64,000 nt of DNA, from assembly GCA_025738555.1 (NCBI GenBank), contig JAOVFP010000001.1, forward strand, positions 1,488,001-1,552,000, read 5' to 3'. Position 1 is the stretch's first letter, and every line of letters begins with the position of its first letter. The DNA comes from Cyathus striatus. Its lineage: Eukaryota; Basidiomycota; Agaricomycetes; Agaricales; Nidulariaceae. Below are positions 39,478-50,460 of the stretch, piece by piece. Position numbers and translations under genes: made by a program. The notes under the pieces were generated by a model, which was given only the letters and a program-made list of their open reading frames with translations, did no database searches and was not told the origin of the DNA.

Positions 39478-40056
39478 TTAAGCAACAGTAATCTTCTTTG
39501 GTGCCTCTTCGGGCGAAGACTTGGGGAAAGAGACGGTCAGAATACCGTTCTCCATCGACGCTTTAATCTCTTCGTCCTATAACCATCCGTTAGCACCATC
39601 TCAAATCATTCGAAAGGAATATAATAACATACCTTAACACCTTTAGGAAGCTTCAACGCCCTTGAGAATTTTCCATATTGCCTCTCCCTTACAGCATATC
39701 CATCCTGACTATGCTCCGACGAAATCTTCCTCTCGGCGGAAACAACAAGGCGACCATCATGCAAGTCGAGTTGAATATCCTCCTTTTTGAGCCCGGGGAA
39801 CTCGAAGGAGGCGGTTACGAGGTTTTTCTCTGTATCTTCGTGTAGGTCCATTCTGCAGAAAACGTTAGAAATGGATGGGAGGTGGGAGGAAGGTCGGAAC
39901 GTACCTTGGTTTGAAGGACCTAACGACTCCATCGACGTTGCTCTGAGTCGCATTGGGAGTAGTCGGACGTTTCTGGGCACGACCTGAGTTGGCGTTGAAG
40001 GATTCTTCGATGATGCGGTCGAAGTCGTAAAAGGGCTCGTAGAAGAAGACAGACAT
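39478..40056 (-). CDS. Small heat-shock protein Hsp20, copy 3
   Basis: Three exons, MSVFFYEPFYDFDRIIEESF.., core MDLHEDTEKNLVTASFEFPG..RKISSEHSQDG, and tail EEAPKKITVA. Slightly diverged N-terminus (FDRIIEESF for VDRILEEAF). Frame intact. Together the three copies form a head-to-tail array with about 1.3-1.7 kb period on the minus strand. Confidence 0.92.
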
Positions 40057-40312
40057 GGTGGTTTTAGAGTTTAAGAGTAGAGCGCGAGTACTAAAAAGAG
40101 GTTAGATGCTGGTTATGAAAGTGCTTTGAAAGTTCTGAGGACTGAAAGGCGTTCATGCTTGCTCTTATATACTCCACATAAGACATTGAAGAGGTTTCTG
40201 GAATGAGCTAGGTAGCAAACCGCAGTTTCAATGTATGAGCAAGCAAGATGGAAGTTGACTCGGAGAGAAACCGAAGGAAAGTCGACGCGTCGTTTCTCCA
40301 ACTTTCGCGTGT

Positions 40313-40330
40313 TTCTCGAACCTTCTGGAG
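40313..40330 (-). promoter_or_regulatory. Heat-shock element of Hsp20 copy 3
   Basis: TTCTCGAACCTTCTGGAG: three perfect units and a fourth with one mismatch. Confidence 0.75.
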
Positions 40331-40472
40331 ATAATAATGCCAAAGCGTGACTAATGTTGTTACATCATTATATCGTGACACTCAGTGACAGGCCAACTCT
40401 TCGCTGACGCCATGGGGTCATCTACACCTCGCCCCGTGTCTCGTGCGCGCTCTCTTGCGGCGAACGCTCATC

Positions 40473-42873
40473 ATGTCCACCGGTACCAACGAAACAGACT
40501 GGAAACAACGTTGCGAACAACGAAGAGAAGCTCAAAGTGAATCAATACCGAAGGACTGGCTACTCGCAAATCCACCGGAAGACTACAAGCACAGCGTCAT
40601 AGACGTTCCACTTTCCAGTAGGATCTTAACACCTCGGGAGGTAGAGATTACAGAGACTGTCGACGTTGATGTTATTTTGGAGAAATTGAGGAAGGGGGAA
40701 TGGAGTTCGGAGGAAGTGACGAGGGCGTTTTATAAGAGGGCTGTTATTGCGCATCAGTTGGTGCATTTTTCATTTGTGTTTTATCGGGAGGGGATGTTGA
40801 CTAGGGTTTTAGACGAATTGTCTCACTGAGATCTTTATTGAGCGTGCTTTGGAGCGCGCGAGGTATCTTGATGAACAGCTGAGGATCACTGGGAAGCCTG
40901 TTGGGCCTTTGCATGGTCTTCCTATTTCGTTGAAAGGTGTCGTACGCTCTTTTGACGGGGTACTTCCATTCCTGATTGTAATATGACGTTAAAGATCAGT
41001 TCAAGATGGAAGGTCTAGAGACTATCATGGGTACGCCTCAAACTAGCTTCTGTTCTGTGATGTTCTAACGAAATGGTATTGTAGGGTATGTATCGGGTAT
41101 AGGTGATTTTGCAACAGAGGACAGCGTCCTAGTCATAATCCTCTATCAATGCGGTGCAGTCCCCTTTGTCCGCACCAACGTCCCACAAACTCTTATGGTT
41201 CGTCATTGTAATCGTCTTTCGTACCACTACTAATGGTCTCCTTATTATCGTCACTTCGTTCCCAAACATTCCTTCATTCGTCGTCCTTCGTACCTCACCC
41301 TTTCCTTAACATCTTTTACGTATTACCTACTACCATTTACTACCCCCGTATCAATCCCAGTGGGGAGAAACGTACAACCACGTCTTCGGTCGCACTCAAA
41401 ACCCGTTCAACCGCACGCTCACACCAGGAGGTTCATCGGGGGGCGAAGGTGCCCTCCTAGCAATGAAAGGCAGCCCACTGGGCATTGGAACCGACATTGG
41501 CGGGTACGTCTTCCTCATCCTACTCCATCCTCTTTCTCATTTTCCCCCGAACCAACTCATCTAACAACGCCAATAGCTCCCTCAGGATACCATCAGCATT
41601 CTGCGGCCTCTACACCCTCCGCCCCTCATACGGCCGTCTACCGTACTACGGCGCCTCCAACGCCCTCCTAGGACAAGAATCCATCCTCTCCGTTCTCGGG
41701 CCCATGAGCAACTCCTTAAGTGGCTTAAAAGCGCTCACGAGGGCTGTTGTCGATGCCCAATCGTGGAATATTGATCCTACAGTTATACGAAAACGATGGA
41801 GCGAGTGGGAGTATAATCTAGGTGAACATGGGGAAGGAAAAGGAAAGTTGTGTTTTGCGATTATGTGGGATAATGCTGTTGTGCGTCCTCATCCACCGCT
41901 TGTGAGAGCTATGCGGATGGTGAAGAGTGCTTTGGAGGATGCTGGGCATAGTGTTATTGATTGGGAACCGCATCGCCATTTGGAGATTTATAAGAATGCT
42001 GTATGGTTTCAATGGTTTCTTTTTCTGTTGTTTTTTGGGATGCTGATACTTATGTGATTAGGAAACGATATTTATAGCGGATGGCAATGAGGATTATAAT
42101 ACGCAATGCGCTAGATCTGGTGAACCGCTTATTACGACTATGATTCCGGCGAAAGAGGAGGGTGTGCATGAATATGAACATCCACCGCATAAACCTTTCG
42201 TTAAGCATCTTGTTGGGGATCCGCCTGAGCATAGGTCTACGTACGAGGTAAGTCTAGTCTTGTAAAGTTCGGGTTTTGGAACAAAATTAACATTCTTGTA
42301 CTTAGCTTTGGCAACTGCATGAAGAGAAACGTCAACTACGTAAATCACACTTGGATCATTGGGAGCGTACTGTTGAACGTACCAGAACCGGACGTCCAGT
42401 GGACGCGATAATCTCACCCGCAGTGCCATATACCGCCGTTCCTCACGGGTTGAATTAGTGCGTCCAATCTTCACATTTTCATCTGTCACTACATTAATCA
42501 ATATCACTTTATCCCACTACACCGCAGTGACGCATTCTACACCACACTCTGCAACGCACTGGACTACACGACCTCCGTCTTCCCAGTGACGCACGTAGAT
42601 CCATCTCTAGACGTGCCTCATGAACCACACGAGTTTTATAATTACGAAGATGAACTTATATTTAAACTTTGTGAGAGAATTTTGGGTGCTTTTTCGTTGT
42701 GGTGGTTTTGGTAACGTTAATGCGGTGTGATAGATAATACGGATTTGTTTAAAGGGTGTCCTGTTGGATTACAGCTTATTGGACGGACGTTGGAGGAGGA
42801 GGCCGTGTTGAGGATGACGGAGATTGTTGAGGATGTTCTGGGGAAGTGGAAAGAGGCGAATGGGATGAAGTAA
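40473..42873 (+). CDS. Amidase (acetamidase-like, amidase-signature family)
   Basis: Hydrolyses a carboxamide to acid plus ammonia; AmdS-like by sequence style. The ATG at 40473 begins MSTGTNETDWKQRCEQRREA. Exons then encode FYKRAVIAHQL, TNCLTEIFIERALERARYLDEQ, GPLHGLPISLKDQFKMEG (catalytic Lys in SLKD), YQCGAVPFVRTNVPQTLM, WGETYNHVFGRTQNPFNR, TPGGSSGGEGALLAMKGSPL (cis-Ser) and GIGTDIGGS (nucleophile Ser). They continue through LRIPSAFCGLYTLRPSYG and EIYKN..ETIFIADGNEDYNTQ, and end GCPVGLQLIGRTLEEEAVLR..NGMK at TAA 42871-42873. About ten introns, one of about 165 nt before WGET, the others 50-80 nt. All catalytic residues are present and no break is seen. A deleted copy lies at 49419. Confidence 0.9.
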
Positions 42874-43230
42874 GTAGAGTCGAGACCGCGGACCAACGCA
42901 CCCTATGTAAGTGCGTTATCTGGACACTTGTATAATGGCGTGAGTTTTACCGGACTTTATTACTACCCGCAACGTCATAAAGGTTGCTTCCGCAAGTCTC
43001 ACCTTTGCTGCTAGAAGCTTCTTTGCGGGCGTTATCTCTTATGCGAGATTAAATCGACGGAAATAGGAATGGTAAGCCGGGTTGATTTGTGCATCATGCA
43101 GCGGTATCTTTACTGGAATGTGCATCATATTGCGCGTTTGGCCGCTATATCTCTCATCCCGGATTCTTGGATGTTGGTCTTCGATGGTTAGTAGTCGGGC
43201 TAGATTAAGATGAATAACAATTAGATGAGT
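42874..43230. other. 3' flank of the amidase gene
   Basis: Non-coding, but repeated with high similarity after the amidase pseudogene (50033-50340). Confidence 0.6.
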
Positions 43231-43375
43231 CATCGATCATAGCGGTCATTAACATTTCTTCTGCGGCGACCTCCTTAGTGCAGAACACATCTTAACGCAG
43301 ACTTCAGCGAAGGACTTGAAATGCACGATAAGATATATTATCGTTCAATACTACTATAGAGGCTAAAATTCTCAT

Positions 43376-44440
43376 CTACTTCAAATCAGCACAATAAACA
43401 ACCGACTTCTCCACATTATCCTTCAGACGTTCAATCTTCCTCTTCGTATCCTCGATACTATCAAGGCCGAAAGAAACATGGAGAGGTGCATCATCGTCAT
43501 AAGCGATCCTATGAATCTCCCTCCCAGCCTTGTCACTATCCCCAACACTGATTTGTTCTTTATTTTCAGTTAATAACGAACGTATAAACGAAGTCGTGTT
43601 TGCGTATTGTGGATGTTGAGGGAGTACAGTTAGGACTTCTAGTGCTCGTGTTTTGAAACCTCCGATGTCGAGGATTACGACCTACAATTTGAAAGAGAAG
43701 TCTGAGAAGCGAATAGAGTTAACCACAGAAGAGGATTACCTTGATGTTCCACGACGGGTCAACCTCTTTTGCAATTGCTTCACTTAATCCTACAAGTGCT
43801 ATCAAAGTAGTTAGCCACGACAAAAATTCGGTTAAATCGAATAAATTCATTACCGAACTTTCTATAGTAGTTTAATCATTGAGTTTTAATTCTTTATAGA
43901 TATGGATAAAATATGGAAACTTACGAGGCACTGTAATAAGAACAGGTAGGGGTACCAGTAACCCCAGCTGTAGAAGACGCTTGTAACAAGCGTCCTCCGG
44001 AAGGCTTGTTAACATCACGGAAGACCCGAATAGCCTCCCTCGAAACATTCGCAGCTCCCCAAAAGTTCACTTCAAACATGTTTCTAGCAAGGTCATCGGG
44101 AGCGGATTCGAACTCTGCGAGAAACCCATATCCAGCGTTATTGTAGACTACATCGATGCGTCCAAATTTCTCTATCGCAACGGCGAATGCGGAGGTGATT
44201 TCGTCTGGCTTGGCAACATCTAGCTTCACCACCAGAAGCTGCGATGGGCCGTATTGTGTAGTCAGTTCAGAAAGAGCTTCGGGTTTCCTGAGAGTTGCTA
44301 CGGCGATGTCGCCTTTGGAGAGTACATGCTTTACAACGGAAAGGCCGAGGCCACTTGAAGACCCAGTAACTGTCATAATGTCAGAACTTTAATAAATTTA
44401 TATAGCGTGTGGTCATACCGAGCCAAACTTTCGGAGACAT
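43376..44440 (-). CDS. Short-chain dehydrogenase/reductase, paralog SDR2
   Basis: MSPKVWL joins through an intron to VTGSSSGLGLSVVKHVLSKG (Rossmann motif). NNAG is intact in VVYNNAGYG. Ser is in LLQASSTAG, Tyr in SYYSAS, and the catalytic Lys comes from the 8-nt microexon AAAGTTCG (43854-43861). The next exon reads ALVGLSEAIAKEVDPSWNIK, and the gene ends ADLK at 43376. An NAD(P)-dependent oxidoreductase of classical SDR type; substrate unknown. Nearly identical to SDR8 at 59857, with shared flanks. Confidence 0.9.
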
Positions 44441-44590
44441 CGTTGATTTACTTGCTTTGAAGTATTGGGTTGGGATGTAGGAAGGATTACTGGGGACAAT
44501 GTACCGACGTAAAGAGTATCGTCCTTGCCCTTTATATATTTTATGTCGCGCTTTAGAGACGGTGAACATCCAAAATTGAACTGGTACCGG

Positions 44591-44609
44591 GGAGTCGAAA
44601 CATTAGTCA
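44591..44609 (-). promoter_or_regulatory. Conserved SDR upstream motif (SDR2)
   Basis: AGTCGAAACATTAGTCAG (plus-strand sense) about 150 nt upstream of the ATG. Same motif before SDR5, SDR6, SDR7 and SDR8. A TTTATATA box lies between it and the ATG (about 44531). Confidence 0.6.
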
Positions 44610-44799
44610 GTAAGCGCAATACAGATAATTTCCGGTTTGGTGGCATTTATACTATTTATACTTTTCATAGATGGGATATACTGTTGGTAGGAGGTGGTAG
44701 CTAGCAAGTGATAGCAGGGACACGTTCATGTTGCGGAAGGCGGAAGTGTGGCGGAAATATTACAAAAGTTACTTGACTAACATATAGAACAACCCCACC

Positions 44800-45040
44800 T
44801 AGTGTTGCCCCCGCTCCGCTCGAAAGCTGCTGAGCCAGTGAACTGAGCCGGGATTAAGCTGAGCGAAGCGAGTGCCTGTGAAAGCTTCGACAGGTCCAGC
44901 TCAGCTAAGAAGCGCTCCCGAGCAGCTACGAGCCCGCTTAGCTACAGCTTAAGTGACATTTCTGTACCGCCCTCTAGTACCTTCAATTTAGCTAAATTTT
45001 CGTTTCAATATATCTTATTCACACATTTATGAATTTGAAT
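44800..45040. mobile_element. Truncated hAT-type MITE (left end only)
   Basis: TAGTGTTGCCCCCGCTCCGC followed by GAGCTGAGC-like words and CTTAGCTACAGCTTAA matches the left end of the 8401-9008 element. No right terminus with CGGCAACACTA is found downstream. A deletion relic; its right border is uncertain. Confidence 0.65.
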
Positions 45041-45656
45041 GATCACTGTATATATTTTATGAGAAACTGAGGTTTGCTTTGAATTCCCTATCACTGTTAT
45101 CGACTCTAACCCCAGACACCAAGTCTCGATAAGCTTGATATCGGATTGATATATTACATAAACGGCCAGCAACTTTAATCATGGTGCCTTTCAAGCGCCC
45201 CCAGTTGGCCCACAGTATACCGAATTTGGTTTCTGACCAATTCCGGTGTAGTTGTCGTTTCCTATGTATAACTATTAATACACCATCAGCTATTGCTAGT
45301 ATGCGTTCATTTTGGTATGTTTGTGTACTCACATAAGAATATTTTGGACTGAATTTAGACTCGCCTCTAGGACTAGGAATAGGAATGCTCTACTTTCGAC
45401 TCTCTGACATGAACATGATCTGTCACCAGTCTTTACCATAGAGGGAGTGTTTCAAATTCCAGCAGACAAATCTGTTCCCTGCTAAACACCGAGACCCGGA
45501 AAATGATTGGTGACACAATTACCAATCACCTGAACATTGGTAAGTCGTGTTACAAACCATTGTGGAGCAGGAATGCGTATGGTTTGCCTTGAATATATAA
45601 GATGAACGAACTGAGGGTGAGCGTTGTAATCATATTCTAACAACAACCTTACAAAC
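45041..45656. other. 5' flank of the DFR-like gene
   Basis: Only an unsupported minus-strand frame (45057-45332). TATAAGATG-like sequence near 45596 may be the promoter of the downstream gene. Confidence 0.4.
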
Positions 45657-47153
45657 ATGCCAATCGTACAACCAGGTGAAAAAGTGCTTGTTACCGGTGC
45701 AAATGGATATCTCGCTATATGGACTGTCCAGAGATTGCTTGACCGTGGCTACTGCATTCGCGGAACAGTTCGTTCTGAAAGAAAAGGGACTTATCTCAAG
45801 GAATACTTTAAAAGTTTCGGTGACCGCTTCGAAATTGTCATTGTATCCGATTTTACTGAGGTATGTCACTGTTTCACTACCAATGGGCTTCAATCTGATG
45901 AGTTCAGTGATTTTTAGGAAGGAGCATTTGACGAGAGTTTAGTTGGTGTATCTGGCGTCCTCCATGTTGCTGCACCATTGCCGAGTGCCCAAAATGTCGA
46001 TCCAGATGGTGAGTAAATATCACAACATGTTAGAGTTAGTAACTGAACCAATATTGAATAGATTATATCAAACCTGCCGTTGGAGGTATTCTTAGTATCT
46101 TGAAAAGTTCTCTTAATTTGTACGTGGTTTTTATGTCTACTCTGAATCGCTTTAAACATGCTTTCACCTTAGGCCGAACATCAAGCGGATTGTATACACT
46201 TCCACGATCGGGGCGATTATGAAAGAAGTGTCCGAGCCGACGATCTTGTCAGAGAAGGACTGGAATGATGACGCGGTTGAAGCTGTTGAAGATCAAGGGA
46301 AAGAGGCGTCCGCAAGCATAAAGTACTTTGCATCCAAAGTAATTGCTGAGAAAGGTGTCTGAAGATTTTCTTTTCTTTTTGTCCTTAGCTTAACATGCTT
46401 AACATTTTCATTCAGCCTCTTGGGACTTTTATGAGAAACATAAGGAGACTTCAACGTATGACTACACTGTCATTCTTCCCCCTTATTTGAGTTGTTTAAA
46501 TGACTGAACGATACCAACTCGCTGCTTACGTTTACATTTGATCCAGATATTTGGTGTTAGTACTTGATCCTTGAATTTTGTGAACGAATAATTCTCTGAT
46601 GCTCGAATAGCCTTCTATTCATGAACTTGGAGCAGACCCTCCTTCGTTGGGAGTATCCCTTAACTACTGGTATATTAGCTGCGTGGCCGATCCAGATCGT
46701 CTTAGAGAAGATGATTTTCTCGCTAGCACCACTCCTTGGGGTGACGTACGCGATATTGCCGATGCACATATTGCCACATTGGAAAAGGAAGCTGCTTCAG
46801 GCATGCGAATTATTGTATTTGCGGGCATGTTCTTTGTGTATCATTCATAAAGCCATATATCTAACTTGTAGTTGCTCATAGGAGAACCAATGTGGCAGCA
46901 ATGGCGTGAGACTCTTTTTGTCTTATTCGGTATTAGGTTACTCAACGATGGATTATCAGTTGATGCTGCTAATGACGTTCAGTCTTCTATTTCGCCGACT
47001 CGCCCTCTGCCGAAAGGAAAGCCCGGTATTCAACGGAAGGCTTTGGCATCATACGATAGAAGTAAGGAAAAACATATTTTATGTACCAAATTTAGGGATA
47101 TCCATCAGACATCGAAGGATAGTTTGGAACTCTTTTTGAAGAATGGTTGGTAG
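45657..47153 (+). CDS. NAD(P)-dependent extended SDR (dihydroflavonol/methylglyoxal reductase-like)
   Basis: MPIVQPGEKVLVTGANGYLA carries the TGxxGY dinucleotide motif of extended SDRs that reduce aldehydes or ketones (Gre2/DFR type). Exons continue EGAFDESLVGVSGVLHVAAP, DYIKPAVGGILSILKSS, PNIKRIVYTSTIGAIMKE (Ser site), KYFASKVIAEK (YxxxK), SWDFYEKHKETSTYDYTVILPPY, IFG, then PSIHELGADPPSLGVSLNYW.. and WGDVRDIADAHIATL. It ends SLELFLKNGW at TAG. After PPY the expected donor GTGAGT reads TTGAGT (46487-46492). With no other in-phase GT seen, this intron may not be removed, so the gene may be damaged or the base misread. It stands alone between SDR2 and the MITE region. Confidence 0.75.
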
Positions 47154-47591
47154 GGATTGATTTACGGAGAGCTTAACAGGGTTAACAACAGCACTCAGTT
47201 TGCGGTGTTCTTATTATTAGCCCTCATAGAATATAAACAATACATGTGATGATATGGATGACACATTGCGCTCTGTCTTAGCTTTATCCTGACGCAAACC
47301 TGCATTTGTGCATAATATCCCGAAGGTATTACACACATTACTTGATGGCGTTTAAACTGCACATTTAATCATTTCCCACGCCACTTCTTGGTACTATCAT
47401 GACCATTGGCATGCAAACTGACATAGTTATGCGAACTCGTGTTTTTCAATGCATACCCTTTGTACACTTGCCTCAAAAACTCTCGGGATTGAAAGTGATG
47501 TATCTCCCCTACTTAAATATGCAAAATCTAAGGGGATATTTGGTTTTAAAATAATACAAACCACAATTTATGTCTTGCAAAATGTAGAAAT
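47154..47591. other. Intergenic region
   Basis: AT-rich, nothing recognised. Confidence 0.4.
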
Positions 47592-47593
47592 TA

Positions 47594-48315
47594 CTGCACC
47601 CTTTCGACCAACTGTTCAGTAACGCGTCACACGACGTCATGAACATGAACAGATGTACGTTTCGTAACGCATCACACTGCTCCATGAACAGAGCTACAAG
47701 GAAATTTGAGAACAGCTGAAATTCAAAAAAAAATCGTTGTGATGTGCAATAATTTTAGCTAACGGTAGTACTACTAATACTGTGTAACTACTGTGTATCA
47801 TTTAGTGTTCTTCATACGTCATTGTTGGAATACGAGAGACAACCATTTTCAAATTTCTCAATGATCCCCGCTCGCACCACATATGTTTCATGTATGTTTT
47901 CCATTTTATTCTATGCCACCTAACTATGCCATTTATGTACTACATATTTTGTATTTAAACCTGTACACTACGTCATTTACTGTGTGCATTTACCCTCCAC
48001 AATATACACTGTCACCCGATTTTATTAGAGCCTTCAACAGTCATTGAAGAATATAATGTATTTAAAAAAAAATTCCTTTGAACGCATTCTACTTTACCAA
48101 CAACCGCTTCCAATGTACATTCTGCGGGATTCAGATTGTAAGTGAAGCGACTCGAGCAAGAGCTCGCACACACGCGTCATAATGATTATGTAAGCTAATT
48201 ACTCACTGAACAGATCTTCCATTCGTCACCCATCACACTGACCCTTGAACAGAGGGTTCAACTGTTCATCGCCGTCACAGCGTAATTCGATGAACAGTTG
48301 GTCGAAAGGGTGCAG
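47594..48315. mobile_element. TA-flanked MITE, 722 bp
   Basis: Terminal repeats CTGCACCCTTTCGACCAACT at the left and the reverse complement at the right (AGTTGGTCGAAAGGGTGCAG), extended by GTTCA, flanked by TA at 47592-93 and 48316-17. Subterminal ends carry several CTGTTCA/TGAACAG copies and CGCGTCAC words. There is no coding capacity. A Tc1/mariner or pogo-type non-autonomous element by TSD. Confidence 0.88.
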
Positions 48316-48449
48316 TACACTCTTTAGCTTCTACCATCTGATATACTGACTCTAAAGAGATATAACTTAGAGAACATGTCACTACAAATGACAGATCATA
48401 ATGCAAAACCAGAATGGAAATTGAGTAGGAGGAAGTGAAGATACTGTAT

Positions 48450-48680
48450 CAATACGACCAAGTGTTCAGTGACGCGTCACACAGGGTCATGAACACAAAC
48501 AGATGTCCTGTTTGTTACACGTCACAGAACATTTTGAACAGAGGTACAATGCAAAAATAGAGGTTAAGGTTGAATTTTTGGCTGCTTGCTTCACTCACAT
48601 AGATTTCCATGAACACTTACAATTTTGTCACACTTCGCATGGCCCTCTGAACATACTAAATGTTTAGTTAGTTACTATAC
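48450..48680. mobile_element. Decayed relative of the 47594 MITE
   Basis: Repeats the left subterminal part (CGACCAAGTGTTCAGTGACG..GTCATGAACACAAACAG.TG) and ends near TGAACACTTAC..CCTCTGAACA, with no clean terminal repeats or TSD. Confidence 0.5.
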
Positions 48681-49418
48681 CTAGATAGCCTTCCACGCAT
48701 ATGTAGCACCATGCACAACAACGGGAAATTGAAGTGGAGCAAGTTAGCTTAAAGAAGTGGGACTACGGGGAATTGACAGGGAACAAGAAAAGAGGGAACT
48801 CGCTGGTGCCATACATTATGTCATAGTTATTGTCACATAAGTGACACATACAGCTTGTGTAGGAAATCAACAAAACCAACGCGTAATAAGTATGTACGCG
48901 TTAATTAGTACTGTTTAGCAGAGGCCTCTTGCCAGCGTGGCTGTAACGTGCTCGTTGTATCGACGATCGTTCAACCTCATTCCCTACTATCATTCCCCTG
49001 CTTCACACTACACCTCATTCCACTTCCTTCAGCGCTGGAAGTTAGATCTGTTCAAAATTTCACTGATGATATGTTTGGCATTTTCACTCTGGCATATGAA
49101 CTTGCTTAATTATGCTTGTAGCCCAACCTCTTGGACACGCGCTCCTCCGTTTCAGCCATTCATCGTTGCGTGATGTCTCGCTTTGTCGCCGCTCTTGCTT
49201 AAGCCAGAACTCAGGTTCCCTGTGCACTTGATGCCCATTCGCCACCTGGAGGCACAGAAGATTCTCGCGAGCTGTTAACTCCTTGCTGACGAAAGATCAC
49301 TTGCGACACACACCAAACCCATGGCTCCAATGCTCCAACACAACAACCGGCCCGCCCCCAATGAGGCCATTCTTTCGAATGCATGTCCGGTTACTCTACT
49401 TCTCATGCCCTATATGTG
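48681..49418. other. Intergenic region
   Basis: No gene is supported. Short frames at 48937 and 49283 are unsupported or belong to the amidase fragment. Confidence 0.4.
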
Positions 49419-50032
49419 CATTCTGCGGCCTCTACACCCTCCGGTCGTCTACCATACTACGGCGCCTCCAACGCCCTCTTAGGACAAGAATCCATCCTCT
49501 CCATCCTCGGGCCTATGAGCAACTCCTTAAGTGGCTTAAAAGCGCTCACGAGGCCGTTGTCGACGCCCAATCGTGGAATATCGATCCTACAGTTATACGA
49601 AAACGATGGAGCGAGTGGGAGTATAATCTAGGTGAACATGGGGAAGGAAAAGGAAAGTTGTGTTTTGCGACTATGTGGGATAATGCTGTTGTGCGTCCTC
49701 ATCCACCGCTTGTGAGAGCTATGCGGATGGTGAAGAGTGCTTTGAAACCTCCGTCTTCCCGATGATGCAGGTAGATCCATCTCTAGACGTACCTCATGAA
49801 CCACACGAGTTTTATAATTACGAAGATGAATTTATATTTAAACTTTGTGAGAGAGTTTTGTGTTCCTTTTCGTTGTGGTGGTTTTGGTAACGTTAATGCT
49901 ATGCGGTGTGATAGATAATACGGATTTGTTTAAAGGGTGTCCTGTTGGATTACAGCTTATTGGACGGACGTTGGAGGAGGCCGTGTTGAGGATGCTCTGG
50001 GGAAGTGGAAAGGTGTGAGTGGGATGAACTAA
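49419..50032 (+). pseudogene. Amidase pseudogene (internal and 5' deletions)
   Basis: Starts abruptly at FCGLYTL of the amidase and matches the gene at 40473 nearly base for base. It lacks an 11-base stretch after TACACCCTCCG and one base at ACGAGG.CCGTTG (frameshift). It then jumps from the parent position of about 41934 to about 42569, losing some 635 bp including two introns. The last intron is retained, so it is a DNA duplicate and not a retrocopy. The end NGMN-TAA and the following 300 bp also match the parent flank. Confidence 0.92.
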
Positions 50033-50460
50033 GTAGAGCCCAGACCTCGGACTAATGTATCCTATGTAGGTGCAGTATGTGGATATTTGCATAATGGCCG
50101 CCTGGCGTGAGTTTTAACGGACTTTATTACAACCCGCGACGTCAGAAAGGCTGCTTCTACCAATCTCACCTTTGCTGCTAGAATCGTTATCTCTTATGCG
50201 AGATTAAATCAATGGAGATAGGAATGGTATGCCGGGTTGATCTGTGCATCATGCAGCGGTATCTTTACTGGATGTGCATCATATTATGCGTTTGGCCGCT
50301 ATATCTCTCACCCTGGATTCTTGGATATTGTCCTTCGATGGGTAAGACTTCGTTTGAAGTCCGAGTTGATTCCGAGGGGTAGATATAAATGTGACGAGGT
50401 ATAAAGACTTGAATATCATCCTGATTGGCGTTATAGCCAATTAGCTACTTTAAACATACT
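50033..50460. other. Duplicated amidase 3' flank and SDR3 promoter
   Basis: Homologous to 42874-43190 up to about 50340 (CGCTATATCTCTCA..). Beyond that lies unique DNA with a TATAAAG-like box near 50400, about 60 nt before the SDR3 ATG. Confidence 0.6.

Larger units (their letters stand above)
43231..44748. repeat. SDR segmental duplication, copy A
   Basis: Matches 59712-61223 over the whole SDR gene, its 3' flank (CATCGATCATAGC onward) and its promoter to about GCAGGGACAC. Similarity remains high outside exons, so this is the youngest duplication in the SDR cluster. Confidence 0.85.

Noticed and set aside
47594..48680. A CRISPR-like array of TGAACAG/CTGTTCA repeats
   Set aside because: The repeats are short, irregular and in both orientations inside a TA-flanked element of a eukaryote; they are MITE subterminal repeats.
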